A DNA stretch of 64,000 nt, from assembly GCF_014075995.1 (NCBI RefSeq), contig NZ_CP055153.1, positions 434,001-498,000 on the forward strand, read 5' to 3'. Of this stretch, positions 16,131 to 25,381 are shown in pieces. This DNA comes from Adhaeribacter radiodurans (GTDB lineage: Bacteria; Bacteroidota; Bacteroidia; Cytophagales; Hymenobacteraceae). Under the pieces are notes generated by a model. It ran no database searches, was not told where the DNA came from, and saw only the letters and a program-made list of their open reading frames with translations. Numbering within the stretch: position 1 is the stretch's first letter; the number at the start of each line of letters is the position of its first letter. The position numbers and the translations under genes are program-made.

Positions 16131-18929
16131 TTATAGTTTATAGGAGATACCAAACGTAGTATATTGGCCGCGACGGTATTCGTAAATAGACTCGTCGATT
16201 TTATTAATCTTGGCATTACTGTCCGAATCTTGAGTCAGGCGGAATTTTTGATTAAATAAATCCTGAATACCCGCTTTTATTTCAAAGCGCTCGCCGATAC
16301 CTTTTGTTAAAGTCAGGTCCAGAACATTGCGGGGCATTTCGTATACCGTGGGGTTTTGAGAATTACCCACAATAAAGATGCGTTTGCCCACTACGTTATA
16401 AAGCAGGTTTACTTGCCATTTACGATCATCATCCTGGTAGTAAATTCCTGAATTAAGGATGTAAGGAGACTGGCCCATCATAGCCCGCTTCTTATCCTGG
16501 ATAGTGGCTAAATCGCCTAAGTTTACCTGGCTCTTAATTAAAGTGGCATTTAAAACCAGAGAGATGTTTTGCACGAATTTAGATTCTGAAAGGTCCAGCA
16601 GCGATTTGCGAATTTCAGTTTCTATCCCGTAGCTGGTCGAAAAATCGGAGTTGCCAAAAGTGTAGGAATTAGCTGCGTTGGTATTTTCGAAAGTATTTTC
16701 GATTGGTTTTTGGAAATACTTATAGAATGCGCCAAAGGAAATAATTTCAGTAGGATTGGTATATAATTCGTACCGGATATCGGTATTATAAATAGTTGGC
16801 GTTTTTAAATTAGGATTACCAGTAATCTCGAAGTTTGTGTTGAAGTCATAGTAAGTAAATGGGGCTAGTTCTCTAAATTCAGGACGGTTTACACTCAAAC
16901 TAGAACTCCAACGCAATAACGATTTAGTCGTTAGATTGTAGGTTAAGTTAAAAGAAGGCAATACCCGGGTAATAGGGTTATTTACTTCTACCGGAGCACC
17001 ACCTAAACGGCGACTGTGTAATTGCTGACGGTTGTATTCAGCCCGAACCCCACCAGATAAATTAAATTTAACTCCGAGTGGTAAATTAATGCCCGTATAA
17101 CCAGCTACTAATAAGTTAGAAGCAGTGTAATGATCGCTAGGGCTAGTGCCTTCATTTAATAGTAGGTTGCCATTATCAATATTTTGCTGGGAGAAGATCT
17201 GATCTAAAGGTTCGTAAACTAAGCCAATGTTATAGTTGGAGCCAGGCGCGTACGACATATAACGGGCATTAAAATCGCGTTTTTTGTTTTCGGTATAAAA
17301 ACCTACCCGGAGTTTCGACGCATTTTCAATTTCACCAGACGTAGAATCTGGCTGACCAAACAAATGTTCGAATTGGCCACTGGCCATTACAATGTTTTCG
17401 TTTAATTTAGAATAAAAGCGGCTGGCATCGCGTAAGCTGGGCACGGTTGGGATTAATACCGCAAAAGCTTCGTTAGAACCGGCCTCGCGCTGAGTGCGTA
17501 CCCGGCGGTAATCTGGCTCGTTCCGGTTGGTATAAGAATAACCGGTTGTCCAAGTAAATGTGTTTTTTAAATTAGGCAGGGTGTGTGTTCCTTGTAATTG
17601 GCCCGAATAAATAGTGCGGCTTTCGTAACGTAAGGCGTAATTGCGCTGCTCCTGTACTCCGTTGGTTTGGTCAGTTCCCTGGCGTTCAGTTACCTGACTG
17701 CTGCCTAATTGATTAAATAAGTTGCGGAATTCTAATTTATGACGATTGTTAAACCGAACTCCCCAGTTATGAATTACCCCTAACCGTACGTTAGCGTTTG
17801 ATTGCTGATCATGGAAGCTATAAGCCAACGAACTACTTTGAGTAGCTGGATTATATTCCAAATAATCCTTACGCAAAGCGTTATAAGACTGACGGGTATT
17901 AGAATAGGAGAGAGAAGTAAGATTACTAATTTTTACATCCCCGATATCCATGCGGCGGGTTAATCCCAGCGACATTCTTAAATCAGGTAAGGCAGATTTG
18001 TTGGTGGGTAACCAGGTGTTGAGTAAACTACGGGCAGCAGTGGTAATAGCGCTATTATTCGCTTCGTTCAGATTCTCCGGAAAAGAGCCGGGTAAGGTCC
18101 GGGAACCATCATCAAATCCTAAGAAGTCCGTTTTACCTCCCGTGTAACTAGCAAAATTATTGAAGGTAGTGTTATTACGGTAAGAGCCGGAAATGTTTAA
18201 AGTAGTGCTGTTTTGATCAGCAAAATTTTTCGTGTAAACTTTAATAACACCCCCACCAAATTCTCCGGGTAGTTCTGGAGAACCACCTTTATAAATCATA
18301 ATCCGGTCGATAACACTGGTCGGCAGAATATCAAATGAAAACGCTTTGGTATCGGATTCGGTACTAGGGGTTAAAGCATCGTTGAGCATAACCGTGTTGT
18401 AGCGCTCACTTAAACCCCGCACGTAAATATAACGGTCGTTCATTACCGTTACCCCCGGAATCCGTTTTACCGTTTCAGCGGCATCTCGGTCCAGCGATTT
18501 AGTAATTTGTTCCCCGGACACTCCGCTTACTACTACTTCACTTTGCTTTAATTCCTTAATTAAAGTAATGTCAGTGTTAGTTTGCTTGGTACCGGTAATT
18601 GTTACTCCCCCTAGTTGCGTGGTAGCTTCTTCAATGGCTATATCTAAAGTAGTGGCTTTACCAGCAGTAATTTGAACACTTTCAAAATTTTGCGGCTTGT
18701 ACGATACGTAAGAAGCGGTAATCTTATAAACGCCAGGATCAATCTGGATGGAGTAATTGCCCTCAAGATCGGTGGTAGAACCTTTGTTGGAACCAGTAAT
18801 AAAAACTACTGCTCCAATAATAGGTTCGCCGGTTTTTTTGTCTTTCACTTTTCCGGCTAAGGTGCCCTGTTGGGCAAAAGCGAGCACACTGGTGCTTAGT
18901 AAGGTAAGGAGTAGAATTAATTTTTTCAT
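16131..18929 (-). CDS. TonB-dependent outer-membrane receptor
   Basis: A 932-residue receptor. Signal peptide (MKKLILLLTLLSTSVLAFAQ), an N-terminal carboxypeptidase-regulatory-like domain (about 22-110), a plug domain (about 130-240, VKRIPGVTVMNDRYIYVRGL and LPGEFGGGVIKVYTKN), then a long beta-barrel. It is not of the SusC type and no SusD follows; instead its partner is the beta-helix lipoprotein. It imports a bulky or scarce substrate using TonB energy. Regulation: a TACTTTTG element upstream lacks a -33 TTG but is preceded by four TAACA half-sites in 11-bp pairs, suggesting activation by a PhoB-like protein. Confidence 0.92.
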   Translation of the reverse strand: MKKLILLLTLLSTSVLAFAQQGTLAGKVKDKKTGEPIIGAVVFITGSNKGSTTDLEGNYSIQIDPGVYKITASYVSYKPQNFESVQITAGKATTLDIAIEEATTQLGGVTITGTKQTNTDITLIKELKQSEVVVSGVSGEQITKSLDRDAAETVKRIPGVTVMNDRYIYVRGLSERYNTVMLNDALTPSTESDTKAFSFDILPTSVIDRIMIYKGGSPELPGEFGGGVIKVYTKNFADQNSTTLNISGSYRNNTTFNNFASYTGGKTDFLGFDDGSRTLPGSFPENLNEANNSAITTAARSLLNTWLPTNKSALPDLRMSLGLTRRMDIGDVKISNLTSLSYSNTRQSYNALRKDYLEYNPATQSSSLAYSFHDQQSNANVRLGVIHNWGVRFNNRHKLEFRNLFNQLGSSQVTERQGTDQTNGVQEQRNYALRYESRTIYSGQLQGTHTLPNLKNTFTWTTGYSYTNRNEPDYRRVRTQREAGSNEAFAVLIPTVPSLRDASRFYSKLNENIVMASGQFEHLFGQPDSTSGEIENASKLRVGFYTENKKRDFNARYMSYAPGSNYNIGLVYEPLDQIFSQQNIDNGNLLLNEGTSPSDHYTASNLLVAGYTGINLPLGVKFNLSGGVRAEYNRQQLHSRRLGGAPVEVNNPITRVLPSFNLTYNLTTKSLLRWSSSLSVNRPEFRELAPFTYYDFNTNFEITGNPNLKTPTIYNTDIRYELYTNPTEIISFGAFYKYFQKPIENTFENTNAANSYTFGNSDFSTSYGIETEIRKSLLDLSESKFVQNISLVLNATLIKSQVNLGDLATIQDKKRAMMGQSPYILNSGIYYQDDDRKWQVNLLYNVVGKRIFIVGNSQNPTVYEMPRNVLDLTLTKGIGERFEIKAGIQDLFNQKFRLTQDSDSNAKINKIDESIYEYRRGQYTTFGISYKL

Positions 18930-18958
18930 GAATGGGATACTGATCTTAGTCTCGGTTG

Positions 18959-18966
18959 CAAAAGTA
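18959..18966 (-). promoter_or_regulatory. -7 element of the TonB-receptor promoter
   Basis: TACTTTTG on the minus strand matches TAnnTTTG, 30 bp before the start codon. No TTG is seen 19-21 bp upstream, which fits an activator-dependent promoter. Confidence 0.55.
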
Positions 18967-18997
18967 TCCCGCTTAGATTATCCTAAAATTATCGGCC

Positions 18998-19044
18998 TGT
19001 TAAGTTATTGTTATGTTCGGGCCGGCATTGTTACTGTTATGTTA
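18998..19044 (-). promoter_or_regulatory. PhoB-like direct repeats
   Basis: On the minus strand, TAACA half-sites form two pairs with exactly 11-bp spacing (plus-strand starts of TGTTA at 18998 and 19009, and at 19029 and 19040); a fifth copy is at 19035. The 11-bp period is that of PhoB/OmpR-family boxes. The repeats end about 31 bp upstream of the TACTTTTG element. Confidence 0.55.
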
Positions 19045-19192
19045 AAGTTCTATATTATAAGTATCTCATCAATTTTCTAAAGCAATTTTTACTATTAATA
19101 CAACCATATACTGCTGTTAGTAAATAGGTTAAGGCAGGTGAGTTGGTAATATTCCTTATTTTATTATCATTCCCGATTTTTCTATTGTAAAT

Positions 19193-19879
19193 TTGTCCGA
19201 AAAGTATAAGGTGTTGTTTAAAGAGGTAAGCTACTTAGTACAAAAAGATTTTTTGCTGGAATTGCGGCAGAAATATGCCTTTAACGGCATGTTGTTGTAT
19301 GTGGGCAGTACCGTTTTTGTCTGTTATTTAAGTTTCCGGTTGCGGTTTGCTAATTTAGAAGTGCCGGTCTGGAATGCTTTATTCTGGATAATTTTACTTT
19401 TTACTTCGGTAAATGCCATTGCCAAAAGCTTTATTCAGGAAAACCGTGGCCGGTTGCTTTATTATTATTCTTTAGTAAGTCCGCAAGGGATTATTCTGGC
19501 TAAAATTGTATACAATACAGTACTCATGTTGGTGCTGGCACTTATCTGCTATGTTTTTTACGCCATAGTACTAGGTAATCCTGTGCAGGATGATGCGCTG
19601 TTTTTGTTAACAATTGTATTAGGAGCCTTGGGTTTTTCTACTTCTTTAACCATGATTTCGAGCATTGCTGCTAAAGCATCCAACAGCAGTACCCTAATGG
19701 CGGTATTAAGCTTCCCAGTAATTATTCCTATGCTGCTTATGCTCATGAAATTATCGAAAAATGCCATTGATGGTTTGGACCGTTCGGTAAGTGTAGATGA
19801 ATTGTTGACTTTATTGGCTATAAACCTGATAGTGGTGAGTGTATCTTATGTTCTGTTTCCGTATTTATGGCGAAGTTGA
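19193..19879 (+). CDS. ccmB: Haem exporter permease CcmB
   Basis: A 228-residue membrane protein with six hydrophobic helices, the permease of the CcmAB haem-release ABC transporter of cytochrome c maturation system I. Family features: the N-terminal KDFLLELRQKYAFNGMLLY segment, FTSVNAIAKSFIQENRGRLLYYY, and LGALGFSTSLTMISSIAAKASN. The start is uncertain: TTG 19193 gives the longest form but overlaps a TAAATTTG promoter-like element (19188-19195), so GTG 19211 is possible. ccmA, the ATPase gene that often precedes ccmB, is not in the window; the upstream gene is the divergent TonB receptor. Confidence 0.88.
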   Translation: MSEKYKVLFKEVSYLVQKDFLLELRQKYAFNGMLLYVGSTVFVCYLSFRLRFANLEVPVWNALFWIILLFTSVNAIAKSFIQENRGRLLYYYSLVSPQGIILAKIVYNTVLMLVLALICYVFYAIVLGNPVQDDALFLLTIVLGALGFSTSLTMISSIAAKASNSSTLMAVLSFPVIIPMLLMLMKLSKNAIDGLDRSVSVDELLTLLAINLIVVSVSYVLFPYLWRS

Positions 19880-20055
19880 TTTTTCGTTAACTATAAGAGT
19901 AAGGGTTTATATTATATACAGAAGAATAAAGTATGAGTAATAAAAAGCAGTGGAAATTAGCTTTAAGTTTGTAAAAATATTCACCTTAAATTTAATAAAA
20001 CGCTAAAAGTGTTTGTTACATTATTAGAGCACATGAGCTTCACTATTATAATATT

Positions 20056-20724
20056 ATGAAATTAACTTGGTGGAAAATATTAACGGTTTTGTTGCTGTTT
20101 TACACAATAATTGCCGGTTTATTGAACAAGGTGCCGCACTTGGCAATCCTTAACGAAACAATCCGCAATATCTACTTTCACGTGCCTATGTGGTTCGGTA
20201 TGATTATTATTCTGACTATATCAGTAGTGTATTCCATTAAATATCTCCGGATTCCTTCGGTGCGGAACGATACGGTTGCTGAATCAGCCGCCAAAGTGGG
20301 CGTTTTATTCGGAGTGCTGGGTATTATTACTGGTATGGAGTGGGCCCGGTTTACTTGGGGAGAGTTCTGGAGTAACGACCCAAAGCAAAATGCTTCGGCT
20401 ATTGGCTTACTAATTTACTTTGCTTATCTGGTACTGCGCAGTTCGTTTGCCGAGCAGCAACAGCGGGCCCGTATTAGTGCCGTTTACAATATTTTTGCTT
20501 TTGCTGCCCTTATTCCGTTGTTATTTATATTACCGCGCTTAACCGATTCGCTGCACCCTGGCAACGGCGGTAACCCTGGTTTTAGCTCTTACGATTTAGA
20601 TAATAACATGCGGATGGTTTTTTATCCGGCAGTAATTGCCTGGACCATGCTGGGCGTTTGGATGGTAAACGTAAAAACCCGGATCGAACTTCTTCAACAT
20701 AAATTCCATGAACAACATGCTTAA
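20056..20724 (+). CDS. ccmC: Cytochrome c biogenesis protein CcmC
   Basis: A 222-residue, six-helix membrane protein that loads haem onto CcmE. The Trp-rich haem-handling motif is at about 96-110 (WARFTWGEFWSNDPK), and the flanking His ligands are H42 (YFHVPMW) and the His in DSLHPGNGG. The ATG is followed by a normal N-terminal helix. It lies 176 bp after ccmB and overlaps the next small gene by 17 bp, a sign of translational coupling. Confidence 0.93.
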   Translation: MKLTWWKILTVLLLFYTIIAGLLNKVPHLAILNETIRNIYFHVPMWFGMIIILTISVVYSIKYLRIPSVRNDTVAESAAKVGVLFGVLGIITGMEWARFTWGEFWSNDPKQNASAIGLLIYFAYLVLRSSFAEQQQRARISAVYNIFAFAALIPLLFILPRLTDSLHPGNGGNPGFSSYDLDNNMRMVFYPAVIAWTMLGVWMVNVKTRIELLQHKFHEQHA

Positions 20725-20980
20725 ATATCTATTTATATTATTGCTGCTGATTTCTGCCGAACAAAATGTTACACTGGCTCAAACGGCCGAAAGTGTTACT
20801 ACGGTACAGGCGACCACTGAAGCAGGAAACCCGGAAGTAGCAATGGCCGATACTTTACGCCGCGATGGTAAAATTTACGTGGTAGTAGCAGTAATTATTA
20901 CCGTTTTGGCTGGTCTGATTCTGTATTTAATAAGACTTGATCGGAAGGTAGCCCGATTAGAACAACAGTACAGAAGCTGA
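20708..20980 (+). CDS. ccmD: CcmD-like small membrane protein
   Basis: A 90-residue protein with an N-terminal hydrophobic segment (a signal peptide, ending near LAQTA), a Thr/Ala/Glu linker, then one membrane helix (about 57-77, YVVVAVIITVLAGLILYLI) followed by a basic tail (RLDRKVARLEQQYRS). The helix plus RLDRKVARLE tail is the pattern of CcmD-like proteins of Bacteroidota, thought to hold CcmE against the CcmABC complex. Its start lies inside ccmC. The CcmD call rests on topology and position more than on strong sequence conservation. Confidence 0.7.
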   Translation: MNNMLKYLFILLLLISAEQNVTLAQTAESVTTVQATTEAGNPEVAMADTLRRDGKIYVVVAVIITVLAGLILYLIRLDRKVARLEQQYRS

Positions 20981-21065
20981 TTTTAATCAGGTTTTTACTG
21001 GAATTATTATACTAAATTCGTGTTTACATAAAGAGAGTAGCTTTCTCAAATTTTAAAACAAACAA

Positions 21066-21488
21066 ATGAAAAGATCGCATATTATTGCTATTGGCATTAT
21101 TGCATTAGCTATTGGTATTATTATTTCTTCGGCCGGCGATGCCAGTATGTACGTTTCGTTTAAAGAAGCTCGCGAACTAGCTTCTGAAGGCAAAACCAGC
21201 AAAGTGCACGTAGTAGGGCGTTTAAAAAAAGATGCCCAGGGCCATATTGTGGGGATGGAGTACAATCCGGTGTTGGACCCAAATTATTTCTCGTTTGTAT
21301 TAGTAGACACCTTGCATAATGAACAACGGGTGGTGTATTTCCAACCAAAACCGCAGGATTTTGAGCGCTCAGAACAGGTAGTAATTATGGGTAGTATGAA
21401 GAAAGATTCTTTTGTAGCTGATAAGATATTACTTAAGTGTCCGTCGAAATACGTCGAGAAAGAAATTAAGCAAACAGCAAGCTTATAA
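21066..21488 (+). CDS. ccmE: Haem chaperone CcmE, CXXXY type
   Basis: A 140-residue protein: one N-terminal membrane helix (about 5-22), then a periplasmic OB-fold beta-barrel (VHVVGRLKKD, FVLVDTLHNEQRVVYF, VVIMGSMKKDSFVADKILLK). In the classical family the haem-binding residue is a His in HxxxY. Here the site reads C125-P-S-K-Y129, the CXXXY variant described from Desulfovibrio and archaea, which attaches haem through Cys. A single-base error is unlikely because the surrounding KCPSKYVEK context is normal for the site. It lies between the ccmD-like gene and ccmF. Confidence 0.9.
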   Translation: MKRSHIIAIGIIALAIGIIISSAGDASMYVSFKEARELASEGKTSKVHVVGRLKKDAQGHIVGMEYNPVLDPNYFSFVLVDTLHNEQRVVYFQPKPQDFERSEQVVIMGSMKKDSFVADKILLKCPSKYVEKEIKQTASL

Positions 21489-21489
21489 A

Positions 21490-21660
21490 ACAGTTTAGAG
21501 TTAAAAGTTATGAGTTAAGAGTTGATTATCTTATAATTTTATATTCTAATACTTTTTATTAATCTGGATAATGTTTAAATAGTGTAATTAAAGCGAGTAA
21601 AGGCTATGAACGAATCAACTAATTCATAAGTCCAAACTCATAACTCTAAACTTATAAAAA
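21490..21660 (+). repeat. Degenerate AACTCATAACT-type intergenic repeats
   Basis: Starts 2 bp after the ccmE stop. GTTTAGAGTT...GTTATGAGTTAAGAGTT on the left and AACTCATAACTCTAAAC on the right form imperfect inverted repeats. They resemble the AACCTGCAACT-rich tracts at 27.3, 29.5 and 34.1 kb. Confidence 0.5.
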
Positions 21661-21663
21661 GTA

Positions 21664-24255
21664 GTGATAAATACGTTCATCGGTGATCTGGGGCATGCAA
21701 GTGTGATTGTAGCTTTTGTAGCAGCAATAGTAGCCGCATTGGCTTACTTTATGGCAGCTAAAGGTAAACCTCTCGGCGAGACAGATAAAAATTGGCGCAA
21801 CCTGGGGCGAGGTGCTTTTTACGTTCATACTATTGCGGTATTAAGCATTATTTTTAGTTTGTTTAATATTATTTATAACCACCGCTACGAATATTATTAC
21901 GCCTGGAGCCACTCTTCCAATTACTTACCCACCCATTTCATGATTTCCTGTTTCTGGGAAGGCCAGGAGGGAAGTTTTTTGCTTTGGATTTTCTGGCATA
22001 CCTTACTGGGCTTAGCCATTATCAGGTTTAATAAAAAGTGGGAGGCGCCTACTATGGCGGTTTTCGCTTTTGTGCAATTATTCCTTACTTCTATGATCCT
22101 GGGCATAGTAATAGGTGATTTAAAGATAGGTTCATCGCCGTTTATTCTCCTGCGTGATTTTATGAGTGATGCACCGGTATTTAAACTTAATCCGAACTTC
22201 ATTCCGAAAGATGGCACTGGCCTGAATCCATTACTGCAAAATTACTGGATGGTAATTCACCCGCCAACCTTGTTCCTGGGCTTTGCAATTACCTTAGTGC
22301 CTTTTGCTTTTGCTATTGCCGGCCTTTGGAAGCGCGAATACACTTCCTGGATTAAACCTGCCTTGCCCTGGAATTTATTTGGGGGATTAATTTTAGGGGT
22401 GGGTATTATGATGGGCGCTTATTGGGCCTACGAAACCTTAAATTTTGGTGGTTACTGGAACTGGGACCCGGTAGAAAATGCCGTTTATATTCCTTGGTTA
22501 GTATTAATTGCGGCATTACATACGCTGGTTATTTACAAGCGGAGCAAGCATGCTTTGCGCACTTCGTTTATTTTAGTAATTACTACATTTTTACTAGTAC
22601 TCTATGCTACCTTTTTAACCCGTAGTGGTATATTAGGAAATGCTTCTGTTCATTCTTTTACTGATTTAGGTTTGTCCGGACAATTGTTTGCCTACCTGGC
22701 AGCTTTTGTGGTACTATCAATTGTTTTATTGGTTCGTCACTGGGCAACTATTCCTGCTACCGAAAAAGAATTAACTACTTACAATAGCGAGTTTTGGGTA
22801 TTTATTGGAGTGGCTATACTGTGCTTGGGAGCCTTCCAGGTTCTGGTTACCACATCTATTCCGGTTTATAACTCATTCCTGGGCTTTATCGGTATTAAAT
22901 CAAACATGGCTTTACCCGCCGATCAGATTGCACATTACACGAAATTTCAGTTATGGATGGGCGTAGGGATTGCTATATTTTCCGGGCTGGCACAGTTGCT
23001 TTGGTGGCAAAAGAACGACAAGTCTAAAGTGCTAAATGCTCTGGCAGTTCCAGCTATTTTAACTTTGCTTTTTGTAAGTCTGGTGTATATGCTGGGCAAA
23101 ATAGGTTTAATTCCTAAAGTAAATACCTTCTCTTACTTTGTGCTGCTATTTGTATCGGTATTTTCCATATTCGCTAATATTAGTATGGTGCTTACCTTAA
23201 TCCGGCGGAAAGTAAAATTATCGGGTGGTGCCATTGCGCACATTGGTATTGCCTTAATGTTATTTGGTATTTTATTTTCGTCGGGTTACTCTAACATTAT
23301 TTCGAAAAACACTTCGGGCTTGTTGTATTCCCGCGATTTTCCGGATGATATAAATCGGGATAACGTGCTGTTGTTCCGGAACGAGAAAGTACCAATGGGA
23401 CCTTATGACGTAGCTTACCGAGGGCGCTATTTTGAGGTGAAAGATTTTCCGGAATACGTAAATAAGCAATTATTATTTCAATTGGCGGATGAGCATAAAG
23501 CTCTGGTACGGTCAGATATTAAGTATAAAGATAAAATTTACTTTAAGACTGGCGACACCGTAAACGTGTATCCGGAAAATACTTATTATCAGATTGAATT
23601 TAAAAACCGGGAAACGGGCAAAGCCTTTACACTTTATCCCCGAGCGCAGGTAAATCCCGAAATGGGCTTTATTGCCTCTCCGGATATAAAAATGTTTTCG
23701 GATAAAGATTTATACACCCACGTACGGGTAGCTGCCGACGATAAAGAAAAACAATGGAGTGAATTAAAAGAACAGGATCTGGCAATTGGTGATACTTTGT
23801 ACCTGAACGATTATTTTGCGGTATTAAAAGCTATTGAACCAACTAAAGATGTAAAAGGTACCCAACTGGGTCCAAACGATGTGGCCGTACAAGCCGATTT
23901 TATTATTTCCGGCGAAGACAAAGATTACCACGCTCACCCGGTTTTTGTAATCAAAGATAACTTGGTAGGACGTATTCCGGACGAAATAGAAGATTTAGGC
24001 TTACGCCTGACTTTCCTGAACATTGATACTAAAAATAATAAGTTTAAAGTGGGTGTAAATACCACGCAGAAGGATTACATTATTTTAGCCGCGGTAGAAA
24101 AACCGTTTATCAATATTCTTTGGATAGGCACTATAATTATGTCAGTAGGTTTTGGAATGGCCATTGTGAAGCGCTATCGGGAAGCCAAAACCGTAGTTAA
24201 CCCCGACGCGGGCAGCTCTAAAAAGCGTGCCGTGCGTAATAAACAAATGGCTTAA
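21664..24255 (+). CDS. ccmF: Cytochrome c haem lyase CcmF (CcsA-like)
   Basis: An 863-residue polytopic membrane protein with GTG start. It shows the WWD haem-handling motif at about 263-270 (GGYWNWDPVENA), conserved flanking histidines (WMVIHPPTLFLGF) and about 15 hydrophobic helices. A large periplasmic domain (about 550-810) precedes a final helix (about 820-840). CcmF receives haem from CcmE and attaches it to apocytochrome c. CcmG and CcmH, usually part of the same step, are not in the window, in keeping with the CXXXY-type CcmE. An intrinsic terminator follows the stop by 35 bp. Confidence 0.93.
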   Translation: MINTFIGDLGHASVIVAFVAAIVAALAYFMAAKGKPLGETDKNWRNLGRGAFYVHTIAVLSIIFSLFNIIYNHRYEYYYAWSHSSNYLPTHFMISCFWEGQEGSFLLWIFWHTLLGLAIIRFNKKWEAPTMAVFAFVQLFLTSMILGIVIGDLKIGSSPFILLRDFMSDAPVFKLNPNFIPKDGTGLNPLLQNYWMVIHPPTLFLGFAITLVPFAFAIAGLWKREYTSWIKPALPWNLFGGLILGVGIMMGAYWAYETLNFGGYWNWDPVENAVYIPWLVLIAALHTLVIYKRSKHALRTSFILVITTFLLVLYATFLTRSGILGNASVHSFTDLGLSGQLFAYLAAFVVLSIVLLVRHWATIPATEKELTTYNSEFWVFIGVAILCLGAFQVLVTTSIPVYNSFLGFIGIKSNMALPADQIAHYTKFQLWMGVGIAIFSGLAQLLWWQKNDKSKVLNALAVPAILTLLFVSLVYMLGKIGLIPKVNTFSYFVLLFVSVFSIFANISMVLTLIRRKVKLSGGAIAHIGIALMLFGILFSSGYSNIISKNTSGLLYSRDFPDDINRDNVLLFRNEKVPMGPYDVAYRGRYFEVKDFPEYVNKQLLFQLADEHKALVRSDIKYKDKIYFKTGDTVNVYPENTYYQIEFKNRETGKAFTLYPRAQVNPEMGFIASPDIKMFSDKDLYTHVRVAADDKEKQWSELKEQDLAIGDTLYLNDYFAVLKAIEPTKDVKGTQLGPNDVAVQADFIISGEDKDYHAHPVFVIKDNLVGRIPDEIEDLGLRLTFLNIDTKNNKFKVGVNTTQKDYIILAAVEKPFINILWIGTIIMSVGFGMAIVKRYREAKTVVNPDAGSSKKRAVRNKQMA

Positions 24256-24289
24256 ATAGGTTGATTCAAATGATCAATATTCTACAAGA

Positions 24290-24313
24290 AAGCGGAGAAT
24301 TCTCCGCTTTTTT
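24290..24313 (+). terminator. Intrinsic terminator after ccmF
   Basis: AAGCGGAGAA and TTCTCCGCTT arms with no loop bases between them (so the true loop opens a few pairs), followed by TTTT. Closes the ccm operon on the plus strand. Confidence 0.85.
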
Positions 24314-24341
24314 ATTTTAAGCATTTTATATTTGTTTTGAT

Positions 24342-25163
24342 ATGACATCTCCTCTTTCTATTGCACTTATTGGCGCCGGAAATGTGGCTTGGCACCTTGG
24401 GCACGCGTTTGAGCAAGCGGGTCACCGGATTATTACCGTTTACAGCCGAACTTTGGCTAAAGCTGAATTTTTAGCAGAAGCTTTGTTGCAAGCTCATCCT
24501 ACCCAGCAGTTAGACTTTAGTTTAGTTAAAGCCGATATCTTTATTTTAGCTGTAAAAGACGATGCGGTAGCAGACGTATTGAAGCAAGCTATTTTCCCGA
24601 TTAATAGTTTAGTGGTGCATACCTCTGGTAGTTTACCTGTTTCGGTATTTACAGCGCAACCAAAAATCAGAGGAGGGGTTTTCTATCCTGTTCAAACTTT
24701 TAGTAAAGAAGTAGCTATTAATTTAAAACAAACTCCTATTGGTTTGGAAACAAGCAATCCGACGGATATGGATTTGTTGAAAAAGCTAGCAGAAAGTATT
24801 AGCGACCAAGTATTGGAACTAACCACAGAAGCTCGTAAAATAATTCATCTGGCGGCTGTTTTTGCCTGTAATTTTACCAACCATTTACTTGGAATTAGCC
24901 AGGAATTATTGGCAAAGCACCAGCTTAAATTTTCGGTATTACAGCCACTCATAACAGAAACTTTTCAGAAAGCTTTTACCCACTCACCCTTTCAGGTGCA
25001 GACTGGGCCTGCTGTACGTTCTGATGAAAACATCCTGACCCAGCACCAACAATTACTGCAGCAAAATTTAAATTACCTGGCTGTATATACAACGCTATCT
25101 CAGAGCATTCAGCAAAAGGCAAAAGAACTAGCCGAGTTAAACCAGATAGATAACTTAGAATAA
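24342..25163 (+). CDS. Rossmann-fold DUF2520 oxidoreductase-like protein
   Basis: A 273-residue protein with an N-terminal NAD(P)-binding Rossmann domain (IALIGAGNVAWHLGHAFEQAG, residues 7-27) and a C-terminal helical DUF2520 domain (about 130-265, with HLAAVFACNFTNHLL). The layout is like ketopantoate or F420-dependent reductases, but the substrate is not known. A conserved HTSGSLPVSVF segment precedes the second domain. It stands alone between the ccmF terminator and the KdsC-like gene; in Bacteroidota this gene often sits next to a KdsC-like phosphatase gene. Confidence 0.85.
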   Translation: MTSPLSIALIGAGNVAWHLGHAFEQAGHRIITVYSRTLAKAEFLAEALLQAHPTQQLDFSLVKADIFILAVKDDAVADVLKQAIFPINSLVVHTSGSLPVSVFTAQPKIRGGVFYPVQTFSKEVAINLKQTPIGLETSNPTDMDLLKKLAESISDQVLELTTEARKIIHLAAVFACNFTNHLLGISQELLAKHQLKFSVLQPLITETFQKAFTHSPFQVQTGPAVRSDENILTQHQQLLQQNLNYLAVYTTLSQSIQQKAKELAELNQIDNLE

Positions 25164-25381
25164 CCCTATAAATTACTCTCCTTTAAATTACCAAAGGCAT
25201 ACATGTTACTGCTCTGGAGCAAGTCTGCTTTAATAGTGAAGTCTCGGGAGCGTGAGGTATTTGGATACTCGGATACCGTTAAAGTAAATAATTACTATTT
25301 GCTGGATAAATTATTAATAATTTAACACCCGAACTGTAAAACAAATAGCTTTTGTCCGTGGATTATGGACTAATTACTTTT

